24,563 bases of DNA from Vicinamibacteria bacterium (GTDB taxonomy: Bacteria; Acidobacteriota; Vicinamibacteria; Vicinamibacterales; UBA2999), in NCBI GenBank assembly GCA_025938035.1, contig JAICQE010000044.1, forward strand, positions 1-24,563. Direction: 5' to 3'. Below the pieces are notes generated by a model. That model made no database searches and was not told the DNA's origin. It saw only the letters and a program-made list of their open reading frames with translations. Below, piece after piece: positions 1 to 7,082 of the stretch. The first letter of the stretch is position 1; every line of letters begins with the position of its first letter. Made by a program: the position numbers and the translations under genes.

Positions 1-1715
1 TCTCGGTCCCGTACTACTGCTTTCACCCCGGGCTCACAGTCGACGGCTCGTGCCGCGTCTGCATCGTGAAGATCGAAAAGATGCCGAAGCTGCAGACGTC
101 GTGCTCGATGGCCTGCACTGACGGGATGGTGGTCAGCACACGCGACCCTGAAACGACGGCCGCGCGCGCAGGGGTGCTCGAGTTTCTGCTCGTGAACCAC
201 CCGCTGGACTGTCCTGTCTGCGACAAGGGCGGCGAGTGTCCGCTCCAGGATTTTGCCTACACCTTCGGCCCGGCGGAGAGCCGGATGGACTTCCCGCGGC
301 GGGTGTTCGACGGCGAAGGCGTCAAGGGGGACGTCGATTTCGGTCCGACGCTCATGCTCAACCGGCAGCGGTGCATCCTCTGCACGCGCTGCGTCCGGTT
401 CATGCGTGAGATCGACTCCGATGCGCAAATCGGCATCGTCGACCGCGGCAACGGCAGCGAAATCGCCACGTTTCGCGAGGAAGGCGTGAACTCGCTGCTG
501 TCCGGCAACCTGATGGACGTCTGCCCGGTTGGCGCAATCACCACGAAGCAGTACCGGTTCAAGAGCCGTCCATGGGACAACCCCGGCGTCGTCGACACCA
601 TCTGCACGCTGTGCGCGAAGGGGTGCAACACGAGCGCCTGGCAGAAGGCCAAGCCCGAGTGGGCCCGCGGATCACGGCTCATCCGTATGACGCCGCGGCT
701 GAACCCGGAGATCAACAGCTACTGGATGTGCGATATCGGCCGCTTCGACTATCAGTGGGTCGAAGGTGAAAAGCGGCTGCGCCAGCCGATGATGCGCATG
801 AAAATGACCGGCAACCTGATGGGGTTCGCGTGGCACGACGTGCAGCCTGCGCTTCGTGATCGCATCCAGCAGGCGGGCTCGGCTGACGCGTCGTCCGTTC
901 GTTTCCTCGTATCCGCACACGCATCGGTTGAAGAGCTGTTTGTCCTGCGCCAGGTCGTCGAGGGCCTCCTTGGACCCGAGGGCCTGAAGGCCGTGACGAT
1001 GACGTGGTCGCGGAGCGAGAAGCCACAGCCGCCAGGCACCAGATTCACGGTTCCAGCCACAGACGCTCCAAACGTGAACGGCGCAAAGGCACTCGGCTAC
1101 GACGTGGGAGCCGGTAATGACGGCCTGCCGGACTTATCGCGGCTGCGCACTGCCGTCGAGGCCGGTCGTGTGAAGGCGCTGTACGTTGTCGATTCCGGTC
1201 CCGAAGGTTCGCTCGGCGACGTGTCCTGGATCATTGCGGCGCGGCGCAACGGAACGCTGCCGTTGTTGGTCGTTCAAGGGATCGTGCTGTCCACACTTGC
1301 CGAAGCGGCTGATTTCGTGCTGCCTGGTTCTGCCTACGTCGAGAAGGACGCGATTTACACCAACGAGACCGGACACGTGCAGGCGGCGTCGCGTGTGATT
1401 TCGCCGCCAGGCGAGGCGATGGACGACTGTCAGATCCTCGTCAACGTCGGGCGTTCGCTTGGCCTGACGCTGCCCTATGACAGTTCCAACGACGTCCGCC
1501 GGGCCATCGCGGCGGCGGGTGCGGGGACCCCGTACGCGGGGGTCGACCAGCTCGTCTTTACGCGGCCCGTGCCGGCGAGCAACTGGCTGCAGGCGTCGAA
1601 TCCGTCCGAGCGCTGGAAGTGGGACTTCATGTATCAGGATCTGCCGCCCGTAAAGGGACATAACGTCCAGATGGAAAGCGTCGCGGCATTCATCCCGCTG
1701 AAGCAGGTGGAATAG
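1..1715 (+). CDS. nuoG: NADH-quinone oxidoreductase subunit G (5' partial)
   Basis: This is the peripheral-arm iron-sulfur subunit of respiratory complex I, carrying electrons from the NuoEF module towards the quinone site. The reading frame is open from base 3, so the true start lies outside the window. Visible motifs in order are a [2Fe-2S] ferredoxin pattern C-x10-C-x2-C-x13-C, the His-Cys3 site (H-x3-C-x2-C-x5-C in HPLDCPVCDKGGEC), and C-x2-C-x2-C (CILCTRC) with a later Cys in DVCPVGA. A molybdopterin-oxidoreductase-type C-x2-C-x3-C (CTLCAKGC) follows, with a fourth Cys in YWMCDIG, so the extra N7-type cluster appears present. The molybdopterin-fold part that follows is short (about 570 residues visible, against roughly 680-900 in many NuoG proteins). 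A hairpin follows the stop, and ccdA rather than nuoH is next. The family call is firm. Whether this is respiratory complex I or a related NAD-linked enzyme cannot be settled without the upstream genes. Confidence 0.93.
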   Translation, partial: SVPYYCFHPGLTVDGSCRVCIVKIEKMPKLQTSCSMACTDGMVVSTRDPETTAARAGVLEFLLVNHPLDCPVCDKGGECPLQDFAYTFGPAESRMDFPRRVFDGEGVKGDVDFGPTLMLNRQRCILCTRCVRFMREIDSDAQIGIVDRGNGSEIATFREEGVNSLLSGNLMDVCPVGAITTKQYRFKSRPWDNPGVVDTICTLCAKGCNTSAWQKAKPEWARGSRLIRMTPRLNPEINSYWMCDIGRFDYQWVEGEKRLRQPMMRMKMTGNLMGFAWHDVQPALRDRIQQAGSADASSVRFLVSAHASVEELFVLRQVVEGLLGPEGLKAVTMTWSRSEKPQPPGTRFTVPATDAPNVNGAKALGYDVGAGNDGLPDLSRLRTAVEAGRVKALYVVDSGPEGSLGDVSWIIAARRNGTLPLLVVQGIVLSTLAEAADFVLPGSAYVEKDAIYTNETGHVQAASRVISPPGEAMDDCQILVNVGRSLGLTLPYDSSNDVRRAIAAAGAGTPYAGVDQLVFTRPVPASNWLQASNPSERWKWDFMYQDLPPVKGHNVQMESVAAFIPLKQVE

Positions 1716-1716
1716 G

Positions 1717-1732
1717 CACCGCGGGCGCGGTG
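1717..1732 (+). terminator. hairpin after nuoG
   Basis: CACCGC (1717-1722) and GCGGTG (1727-1732) form a perfect 6-bp GC-rich stem with a 4-base loop, two bases after the nuoG stop, followed by TTGTAG. It looks like a weak intrinsic terminator or attenuator separating nuoG from ccdA. Confidence 0.5.
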
Positions 1733-1743
1733 TTGTAGCCGGC

Positions 1744-2502
1744 ATGGAAGAAAACGTCTCGCTCCTGGCGGCGTTTGGCGCGGGGCTGTTGTCGTTCATC
1801 TCCCCGTGCGTTCTTCCACTCGTCCCCGGCTATCTCTCGTACATCTCCGGCCTGTCGCTTGATGAGATGCGCGGAACGGCGATGATCGCGGGCGGCGGCA
1901 CGGTCGCGGTCGGCCAGCCCGTCGGCGCGCGCCGCCAGGTCGTCATCGCGTCACTGGCGTTCATCATCGGCTTCTCGCTCGTTTTCGTCGCGCTTGGCGC
2001 CGCCGCCAGCGCGATCGGCCAATTCCTCGCCGAGCGGCAGGCGATCTTCAATCGCATCGCGGGAGCCGTCATCATCGTGTTCGGACTGCACACGATGGGG
2101 GTGCTCCGCATCGAGTGGCTTTACCAGGAGAAGCGGGTCCAGACGTCACGCAAGCCGGCGGGGGTGTTTGGCGCCGGACTCGTCGGCGTCGCATTCGCGT
2201 TCGGCTGGACGCCATGCATTGGTCCGATCCTGGCCGGCATCCTCGCGCTTGCGGGCGCGCAGGAGACTGTGGGTCAAGGTGTCCGGCTGCTCGGCATCTA
2301 CTCGCTCGGACTTGGCGTGCCGTTCATGGCCACGGCGCTGATGATCGATCGGTTCTTTGGCGCGATGGGACGGATCCGGCGGCACTACCACACGATCGAG
2401 CTCGTCTCCGGAGCGCTGCTCGTCGTCATCGGCCTGCTGATCTTCACGAACAAGTTCACCGTCATCGCGAAGTGGCTCACGCCGTATCTGCCGGTGTTCT
2501 GA
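1744..2502 (+). CDS. ccdA: CcdA/DsbD-family thiol-disulfide transporter
   Basis: This inner-membrane protein passes reducing equivalents from cytoplasmic thioredoxin to periplasmic thiol proteins, classically for cytochrome c maturation. It has 252 residues, the usual CcdA size, and about six hydrophobic segments. The two redox cysteines are in the family contexts SPCVLPLVPGYLSY (Cys22) and GWTPCIGPILAGIL (Cys158), each at the start of a three-helix half. A loop of about 25 residues (about 42-66) after the first helix is slightly longer than in short CcdA proteins. The ATG at 1744 places SPC exactly at the start of the first membrane segment, which supports it. The Shine-Dalgarno is weak. No ccs/ccm genes are visible nearby, so its partner is unknown. 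Confidence 0.9.
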   Translation: MEENVSLLAAFGAGLLSFISPCVLPLVPGYLSYISGLSLDEMRGTAMIAGGGTVAVGQPVGARRQVVIASLAFIIGFSLVFVALGAAASAIGQFLAERQAIFNRIAGAVIIVFGLHTMGVLRIEWLYQEKRVQTSRKPAGVFGAGLVGVAFAFGWTPCIGPILAGILALAGAQETVGQGVRLLGIYSLGLGVPFMATALMIDRFFGAMGRIRRHYHTIELVSGALLVVIGLLIFTNKFTVIAKWLTPYLPVF

Positions 2503-2513
2503 AAAAAACCGTC

Positions 2514-2519
2514 TATCAT
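2514..2519 (+). promoter_or_regulatory. possible -10 element before the membrane GAF gene
   Basis: TATCAT ends 10 bases before the ATG at 2530. There is no clear Shine-Dalgarno and no convincing -35, so it could drive a near-leaderless transcript. The evidence is weak. Confidence 0.25.
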
Positions 2520-2529
2520 GTGACGCAGC

Positions 2530-3720
2530 ATGCATCGCCGCGGAACGCGGATAGCGGTTCTGTGTCTTCTCCTCACCGCGGGCGGATCGGCCGGATTCGT
2601 CGTCTGGTCGGCGGAGCGCAACGTTCACCGGCTCGATCAGGATCACGAGCGCAAGAGCACCACGATTGACGGGCTGCTGACGTCCATCGCCACCATCGCC
2701 AGCGCCCAGCAGGCTTACACCGACTATGGCCGCCGTGATGTCGCGTCGCTCACGCGCGTCTCGCTGCTGGTCGATCGGATCACGACGGACGCGGCAGGGC
2801 TCAGGGCGACACGGCAATCGTCGGTCAGCAGCGAGCGTCTGGAGGAGTTCTGGACGGCGCTTTCAGCCTTGATGAGCGCCGAAAGCCGTGCGCGCGAGCG
2901 GCTTGCCGGCGGGGACGATCTGGGGGCGGCGGAGGCGATCCTCGCGTCGGCGCGGGAACACGTCAACGCCCTGATCTCGAGTCTTCGCGCTTTCCGCTCG
3001 ACCGAGCTGCAGAGCTATCAGGCGGCGCGGGCGGCCGCGGCGCTGCGTTCGCGGGTGGCGCTTGGCGTTCTGGCGGCCTTATGGGCATTTGGACTGGTCG
3101 CGTTCGCGGTTTCGCCATGGCCACGTACCGCTCAGAACGATATGACCGCGCGGGCGGCCGACGTTCAGGAACCTCCGCCAGCGCCAGCCGTCGTCGAAAC
3201 AGCGCCAGTCGTCGCAGCAACCCCGCCTTCGATCGACCTCCGAGCGGCAGCGGCGCTTTCCGCCGACCTGTCGCAACTGACCGATCAGAATGACATCCCC
3301 CCGCTCCTGGCGAGAGCGGCGAACATCCTCGGCGCGCGTGGTCTCATCATCTGGATGGGTGCGGGCGCCGAGCTCTTCGCGGTGGCCGCGCACGGATATG
3401 ACGAGGCGTTGCTGGCCAGAATCAGACCGATCCCGCGGCAGGCCGACAACGTGACTGCGGCGGCGTGGCGCAACGGCGACCTGATCACGCTGCCCGCGGA
3501 TGCTGATGGCGTTGGCGCGATCGTCGCGCCGCTTCTGGGGCCGGAGGGCTGCGCCGGCGTACTTGCCGCGGAGGTGAGTGGCGAGCGCGAGCCGGACGAG
3601 GCGACGCAGGCGATGGCGATGATCCTGGCGTCGCAGTTCGCGGGAGTGCTTGCGGCATGGCCCGCCGCAAGCACTGCCGACGGAGAGAAGCGGTTAGACC
3701 GGCAAGCCGCCGCGTCCTGA
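2530..3720 (+). CDS. membrane sensor with GAF-like cytoplasmic domain, no recognisable output domain
   Basis: I do not recognise this as a named gene. Residues 1-25 form a membrane anchor (LCLLLTAGGSAGFVVW). Residues about 30-170 form a helical extracytoplasmic region like a four-helix sensor. A second membrane segment (VALGVLAALWAFGLVAFAVSPW) lies at about 173-195, followed by a Pro/Ala/Val linker to about 235. The remaining 150 residues resemble a GAF domain, with the usual ending of a helix that would lead to an effector (AMAMILASQFAGVLAAW). No kinase, GGDEF, phosphatase or HTH follows, so any signal must pass through another protein. The ATG at 2530 is the first in-frame start before the anchor. 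The 3' end overlaps the opposing PDZ gene by 27 bases. Topology is inferred with moderate confidence; function is unknown. Confidence 0.7.
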   Translation: MHRRGTRIAVLCLLLTAGGSAGFVVWSAERNVHRLDQDHERKSTTIDGLLTSIATIASAQQAYTDYGRRDVASLTRVSLLVDRITTDAAGLRATRQSSVSSERLEEFWTALSALMSAESRARERLAGGDDLGAAEAILASAREHVNALISSLRAFRSTELQSYQAARAAAALRSRVALGVLAALWAFGLVAFAVSPWPRTAQNDMTARAADVQEPPPAPAVVETAPVVAATPPSIDLRAAAALSADLSQLTDQNDIPPLLARAANILGARGLIIWMGAGAELFAVAAHGYDEALLARIRPIPRQADNVTAAAWRNGDLITLPADADGVGAIVAPLLGPEGCAGVLAAEVSGEREPDEATQAMAMILASQFAGVLAAWPAASTADGEKRLDRQAAAS

Positions 3721-4557
3721 GGGACGCGTTGTTCTGGCAGGAAGCGTGGCCTTCAACGAAAGCGACTTCTTGTCCCGCGTTACTGCGATCTCTGCTGAGT
3801 CGCCGGTGCCTCCTCGCAGTGCCCGGGTGATATCGGCGCTCGTCGACACGCGCTGCCCGTTGACGGCGGTGATCACGTCTCCAGCCCTGATTCCGGCAGT
3901 TGCCGCCGCGGAGCCGCTGGTGACCGCGCTGACGAGCACGCCCTCCTGCACGCCGAAGTAGCTGGCCAGCTGGTCGCTGAGCGGCGATACCGTGACACCA
4001 AGGGTTCTACCGGTCGCCGCCGCGCGATTCCGAAACGCGTCCTCGAGTCTGAGGTTCAAGTCTTGCGGCAGCTGGCGCTCCAGGTCCTCGAGCCGGCGCC
4101 GGTTGGCATTGGACAGAAGGTTGAAATTGCTTCCGCTCTGAGGCACGACCGTGACGGTCTGCTTCGACGTTCCGCGAACGACCGCCGCCGTCACCTGCCG
4201 ATTCGGTACGCTCTCCTGGACGAGTCGCGTGAAATGACTCGCGCTGCGGACGCGTTCGCCGTCGAAGTCGACAACGATATCGCCGGCCTGCAGTCCGGCC
4301 TTGGACGCCGGGCTACCCTCGACAACCGACTCCACGTACACGCCGGCCGGCTGGGCCATCTTCGCCTTGACGGCGTCCTCGCCCGTGACGTCGCGGATAG
4401 TGACGCCAATCGAAGCGGCGCCGAACGATCGGACGATGACCCTCGAGTCCTGTGCTGCGGCGGGCTGCACGGCCATCATCAACGCGGCCGTGACTGCCGC
4501 GGAGAGAACGGCTGCCACCGCAGCGCCGGCGCCAGCGCTCCCGAACAACTTCTTCAT
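3694..4557 (-). CDS. exported protein with two PDZ domains and no protease domain
   Basis: This is a 287-residue periplasmic or membrane-anchored protein. The ATG at 4557 is chosen because AGGGAGGA lies 5 bases upstream and the following MKKLFG begins a clear signal peptide (long Ala/Val core, AAAQ cleavage region about residue 35). A longer in-frame start at 4599 lacks these signs. PDZ1 covers about residues 60-145 (GVYVESVVEGSPASKAGLQA, then GDIVVDFDGERV). PDZ2 covers about 190-280 (GVLVSAVTSGSAAATAGIRA, then GDVITAVNGQRV). Both look like HtrA/DegP PDZ domains, but no trypsin-like domain or catalytic triad is present. It may be an adaptor or scaffold for an envelope protease, or a degenerate HtrA relative. 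Its end overlaps the opposing gene and its terminator hairpin. Confidence 0.85.
   Translation of the reverse strand: MKKLFGSAGAGAAVAAVLSAAVTAALMMAVQPAAAQDSRVIVRSFGAASIGVTIRDVTGEDAVKAKMAQPAGVYVESVVEGSPASKAGLQAGDIVVDFDGERVRSASHFTRLVQESVPNRQVTAAVVRGTSKQTVTVVPQSGSNFNLLSNANRRRLEDLERQLPQDLNLRLEDAFRNRAAATGRTLGVTVSPLSDQLASYFGVQEGVLVSAVTSGSAAATAGIRAGDVITAVNGQRVSTSADITRALRGGTGDSAEIAVTRDKKSLSLKATLPARTTRPSGRGGLPV
3711..3728 (+). terminator. intrinsic terminator of the membrane GAF gene
   Basis: CGCGTCC (3711-3717), loop TGAG and GGACGCG (3722-3728) form a perfect 7-bp stem whose loop contains most of the TGA stop. It is followed by the T-rich TTGTTCT. The hairpin lies inside the 3' coding end of the opposing PDZ gene. 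Confidence 0.6.
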
Positions 4558-4856
4558 GTGTTCCTCCCTGTGTTCGCCTGAAGCGGACACTGTGACCACC
4601 CTCTGAGACGGGACGGCGGGCGGAATAGTTGACGGGTGCCTCCTGCCGAGGACGCCGGATCGCCCGGGGAAGGCGAATTTTGAGCAATTCCGGCGGTTTC
4701 ATGCCGGGCACGGGAATTGATCAATGTCTCTCCGGCCGCGGCGGATCACCGGGGTGCGTAACTTCAGGCAGGCGCTGGCATCGCCGCATCCCGGGTGCAG
4801 GATTCACGATCCGCACGCGGCTGATTTGTCAGCGATTGGACGGGAGCCGAAATCAC
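4558..4856. other. intergenic region between divergent PDZ and OB-lipoprotein genes
   Basis: These 299 bases hold the leader and Shine-Dalgarno of the PDZ gene (4562-4570) and probably promoters for both directions. The clearest structure is the nested inverted repeat at 4685-4719, described separately. An open frame runs leftward-extended into the lipoprotein gene from 4629, but its translation is not protein-like before 4857. No convincing sigma-70 hexamer pair is visible on either strand. Confidence 0.5.
4685..4719. repeat. nested inverted repeat (possible operator)
   Basis: CAATTCC (4685-4691) and GGAATTG (4713-4719) are a perfect 7-base inverted pair. Between them, CCGGC (4690-4694) and GCCGG (4703-4707) form an alternative inner stem. 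There is no T-tract, so an operator or RNA switch-like fold is more likely than a terminator. It lies in the divergent promoter region. Confidence 0.4.
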
Positions 4857-5234
4857 ATGACCAAGCTGTTTCGTATCTGCTCGATCGCGATTTTTGCCGC
4901 CGTGGTGGCCGCCGGCTGCGCCGCACGCGGCGTGCGCATCGCGGAGCTGAAAGATCACCCCGACAAGTACGAGCGCAAGACGGTCAGCGTTGAAGGTGTC
5001 GTCACCGGTAGTCTGGGAGCCGGCTCATCGATACTCGGCCAGATTCTGCCGTTCCAGTCCTATACCGTGGACGATGGATCGGGCGAGATCAGAGTGGTGG
5101 CAAGGTCGACCAAGACGCCACCGCGCACCGGGTCGCGCGTGAAGGTCAAGGGTCAGGTCAATGAACTGGCGGTGTTCAACGGGCGCTCGATTGGACTGCA
5201 TCTCCAGGAGAACGATCGCAAGATCAAGGACTAG
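4857..5234 (+). CDS. small OB-fold lipoprotein
   Basis: This 125-residue protein has a lipoprotein signal: FRICSIAIFAAVVAAGC, with lipobox VAAGC and lipidated Cys21. The mature part resembles the small OB-fold proteins related to nucleic-acid-binding tRNA_anti/BOF families. It begins ELKDHPDKYERKTVSVEGVV, followed by a strand with DDGSGEIRVV and a final VKVKGQVN strand. In exported proteins of this type the role is usually unknown; envelope stress and ligand binding have been proposed. The ATG at 4857 was chosen because the signal peptide starts there; upstream codons in the same frame are not protein-like. A weak GGGAG lies 10 bases upstream. The gene ends in a hairpin shared with the opposing phosphatase gene. 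Confidence 0.8.
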   Translation: MTKLFRICSIAIFAAVVAAGCAARGVRIAELKDHPDKYERKTVSVEGVVTGSLGAGSSILGQILPFQSYTVDDGSGEIRVVARSTKTPPRTGSRVKVKGQVNELAVFNGRSIGLHLQENDRKIKD

Positions 5235-5248
5235 CGGCGACGCCGCTA
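5232..5248. terminator. bidirectional hairpin containing both stop codons
   Basis: TAGCGGC (5232-5238), loop GAC and GCCGCTA (5242-5248) form a perfect 7-bp hairpin. Its left edge is the TAG of the lipoprotein gene and its right edge, read on the other strand, is the TAG of the phosphatase gene. No strong T-tract follows on either side. Confidence 0.5.
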
Positions 5249-7054
5249 CGTCGGCTTGACTTCCCCCTTCCCGATCATTTTCACGGCCACCGCCGTCATG
5301 TCGTCATGACGCGCTGCGCCGCGCTGGAACGCCGTCACGGCATCGAAAATCGCGTCGACGATGCCGCGCGCGCCCTGGTGGCGGTACTCGCGAACCACCT
5401 CGCACAGCCGCTCGGCGCCAAATTCCTGCCCCTCGTCGTTCATCGCTTCGAAGATGCCGTCACTGCAGAAGACAAATACATCGCCCTTCTTCAGCGGCAG
5501 CGTCACCTCGTCGTATGTCACCCCGGGGAAAGACCCGAGGGGAACGCCCGGGAGCTCGATCTGGCGGCAATCGTCGCGCGTGCAATGAATCGGGTACGGC
5601 AGCCCCGAGTTCGAGAGCGTGGCGGTGTGCGCCTTGAAGTCGAAGAATGCGTAGCAGAGCGTGCAGAAGTATTCCTCGAGCTGTCGCTCGTGCAGGATGG
5701 TGTTCATGACCTGCAGCACACCGGAGACGCTGAATCGATCGGGCGCGAATCGGCGGCGCATGGTCCGTGAGCGCACGAGCTCCGCGGCAAACGCACCGTA
5801 AAGGGCCGCCGGCGCTCCCTTCCCTGACACATCACCCACGGCAACCACGAGCGTGTTGCTGTCGGGGGCAATGTAGTCGTGAATGTCGCCTCCCAGCTCC
5901 GTCGCCGGCTCGAACCTCCCGGCGACGTCCACACCGCGCAGCCCTTTGGGCAGTTCGGTCGGGAGCAGCGCCATCTGGACGCGCTGCGCGAACCGCAGCT
6001 CTTTCTCGATCCGCTCCTCGTTGCGCCGTACCTCGTCGTACAGACGGGCGTTGTCGATGGCCACGGCGGCCTGGCTGGCCAGCAGGGTCAGCAGCTCTTT
6101 GTGTTCCTTCGTGAAGGCGTTCAGCTCCGGGCTCTCGAGGTCGAACACGCCGATGCACCGGTCCTTGATCAACATCGGGATGACCAGTTCCGACCGCGCG
6201 TCGTCCACGAGATTCACGTAGCGGGGGTCGGTCGAGACATCGGATACGAGCACCGGCTCCTTGTGCAGCGCTGCCCAGCCGACCAGCCCTTCGCCAAGCT
6301 TCATGTGCTTCGTCTCCGCCCCCTTGCCGTAGCTGACGGCGAGCTTCATCTCGAGCTCGCGCGACTGCTCGTTGAGGAGCAGAATTCCGAAGGTGCGGTA
6401 GTCGATGAGCCGTTTCGTCAGGCTGGCGATTCTGGTGAGGAGCTGGTCGAGATCGAGGATCGACGACATCTCACGGCCGATTTCCGCCAGCGTCTCGAGC
6501 GTCGCCACATACTGGTGCTCCGACTCGAAGAGACGTGCGTTCTCAATCGCCACCGCGACGTGTGCGGCGAACTGCCGCAGCAGCACCTCGTCCTGTGTCG
6601 TGAAGGCGCCTTCCGTCTCGCTGAGCAGGTTCAGCGCGCCAATGACCTTGCCCTTCCGCCGCATCGGTACGGCCAGTTGCGACAGCATGTTCCGAAGCGG
6701 GCCCATGTAGCGCGGCTCTTCGCGGATGTCGTTGACGAGAATCGGACGGGCCTCCGCGACCGCGGTGCCGACTACGCCCTGTCCAAGGCGAAGGCGAACC
6801 GTGCGTGCGACGTCCTCCGGATAACCCACGGAGTAGGCGATTCGCAGTTCCTGGCGCTCGTCTTCGAGGAGGTACACCGAGAATGCGGTGAAACGTGTCA
6901 GCCGCGCGATCAGCTGCGGGATCTTGGCCAGCAGCTCATCGAGGTCGAGGACCGACGTGACTTCGCGACCAAGCTCGAAGAGGGTCGACAGCAGTTCTGT
7001 ATCGGAGGGAGGCCGGACGGGTCCACCCGTCCGCGCCACGTCAGGGTTGCTCAC
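5246..7054 (-). CDS. GAF-GAF-PP2C serine phosphatase (RsbU/SpoIIE type)
   Basis: This cytoplasmic signalling phosphatase has 602 residues. Two successive GAF domains occupy about 25-175 (GQGVVGTAVAEARPILVNDI) and 195-345 (GEGLVGWAALHKEPVLVSDV); these usually bind small ligands. A short coiled linker (RIEKELRFAQRVQMALLP) precedes a PP2C/SpoIIE domain at about 375-598, with ATELGGDIHDY, VVAVGDVSGKG, FCSDGIFEAMND and ARHDDMTAVAV. The metal-binding acidic residues (GGD, GDVSG, SDG, HDD) are all visible, so it should be active. RsbU-like phosphatases dephosphorylate anti-sigma antagonists (STAS proteins), but no STAS or anti-sigma gene is present here, so the substrate is unknown. The start is GTG at 7054, with a TATAAT 11 bases upstream and no Shine-Dalgarno. 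Confidence 0.93.
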   Translation of the reverse strand: MSNPDVARTGGPVRPPSDTELLSTLFELGREVTSVLDLDELLAKIPQLIARLTRFTAFSVYLLEDERQELRIAYSVGYPEDVARTVRLRLGQGVVGTAVAEARPILVNDIREEPRYMGPLRNMLSQLAVPMRRKGKVIGALNLLSETEGAFTTQDEVLLRQFAAHVAVAIENARLFESEHQYVATLETLAEIGREMSSILDLDQLLTRIASLTKRLIDYRTFGILLLNEQSRELEMKLAVSYGKGAETKHMKLGEGLVGWAALHKEPVLVSDVSTDPRYVNLVDDARSELVIPMLIKDRCIGVFDLESPELNAFTKEHKELLTLLASQAAVAIDNARLYDEVRRNEERIEKELRFAQRVQMALLPTELPKGLRGVDVAGRFEPATELGGDIHDYIAPDSNTLVVAVGDVSGKGAPAALYGAFAAELVRSRTMRRRFAPDRFSVSGVLQVMNTILHERQLEEYFCTLCYAFFDFKAHTATLSNSGLPYPIHCTRDDCRQIELPGVPLGSFPGVTYDEVTLPLKKGDVFVFCSDGIFEAMNDEGQEFGAERLCEVVREYRHQGARGIVDAIFDAVTAFQRGAARHDDMTAVAVKMIGKGEVKPT

Positions 7055-7065
7055 GAGATGACCGG

Positions 7066-7071
7066 ATTATA
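7066..7071 (-). promoter_or_regulatory. -10 element TATAAT before the phosphatase gene
   Basis: On the minus strand TATAAT matches the sigma-70 consensus perfectly and ends 11 bases before the GTG start. On the plus strand the overlapping TATACT (7068-7073) ends 9 bases before the TTG of the FabZ-like gene. The two divergent promoters may thus share the same base pairs. No good -35 was found for either. Confidence 0.45.
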
Positions 7072-7082
7072 CTGAACGCTTC

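Noticed and set aside
829..844. sigma-54 -24/-12 promoter-like TGGCAC sequences (also near 12134)
   Set aside because: Spacing from GG to GC is wrong for sigma-54, and both lie inside coding sequence. No good site was seen upstream of any gene.
5879..7075. Plus-strand 398-codon open frame opposite the GAF-GAF-PP2C gene
   Set aside because: It mirrors the codon pattern of the phosphatase and has no protein-like features; the minus-strand gene has all its motifs intact.
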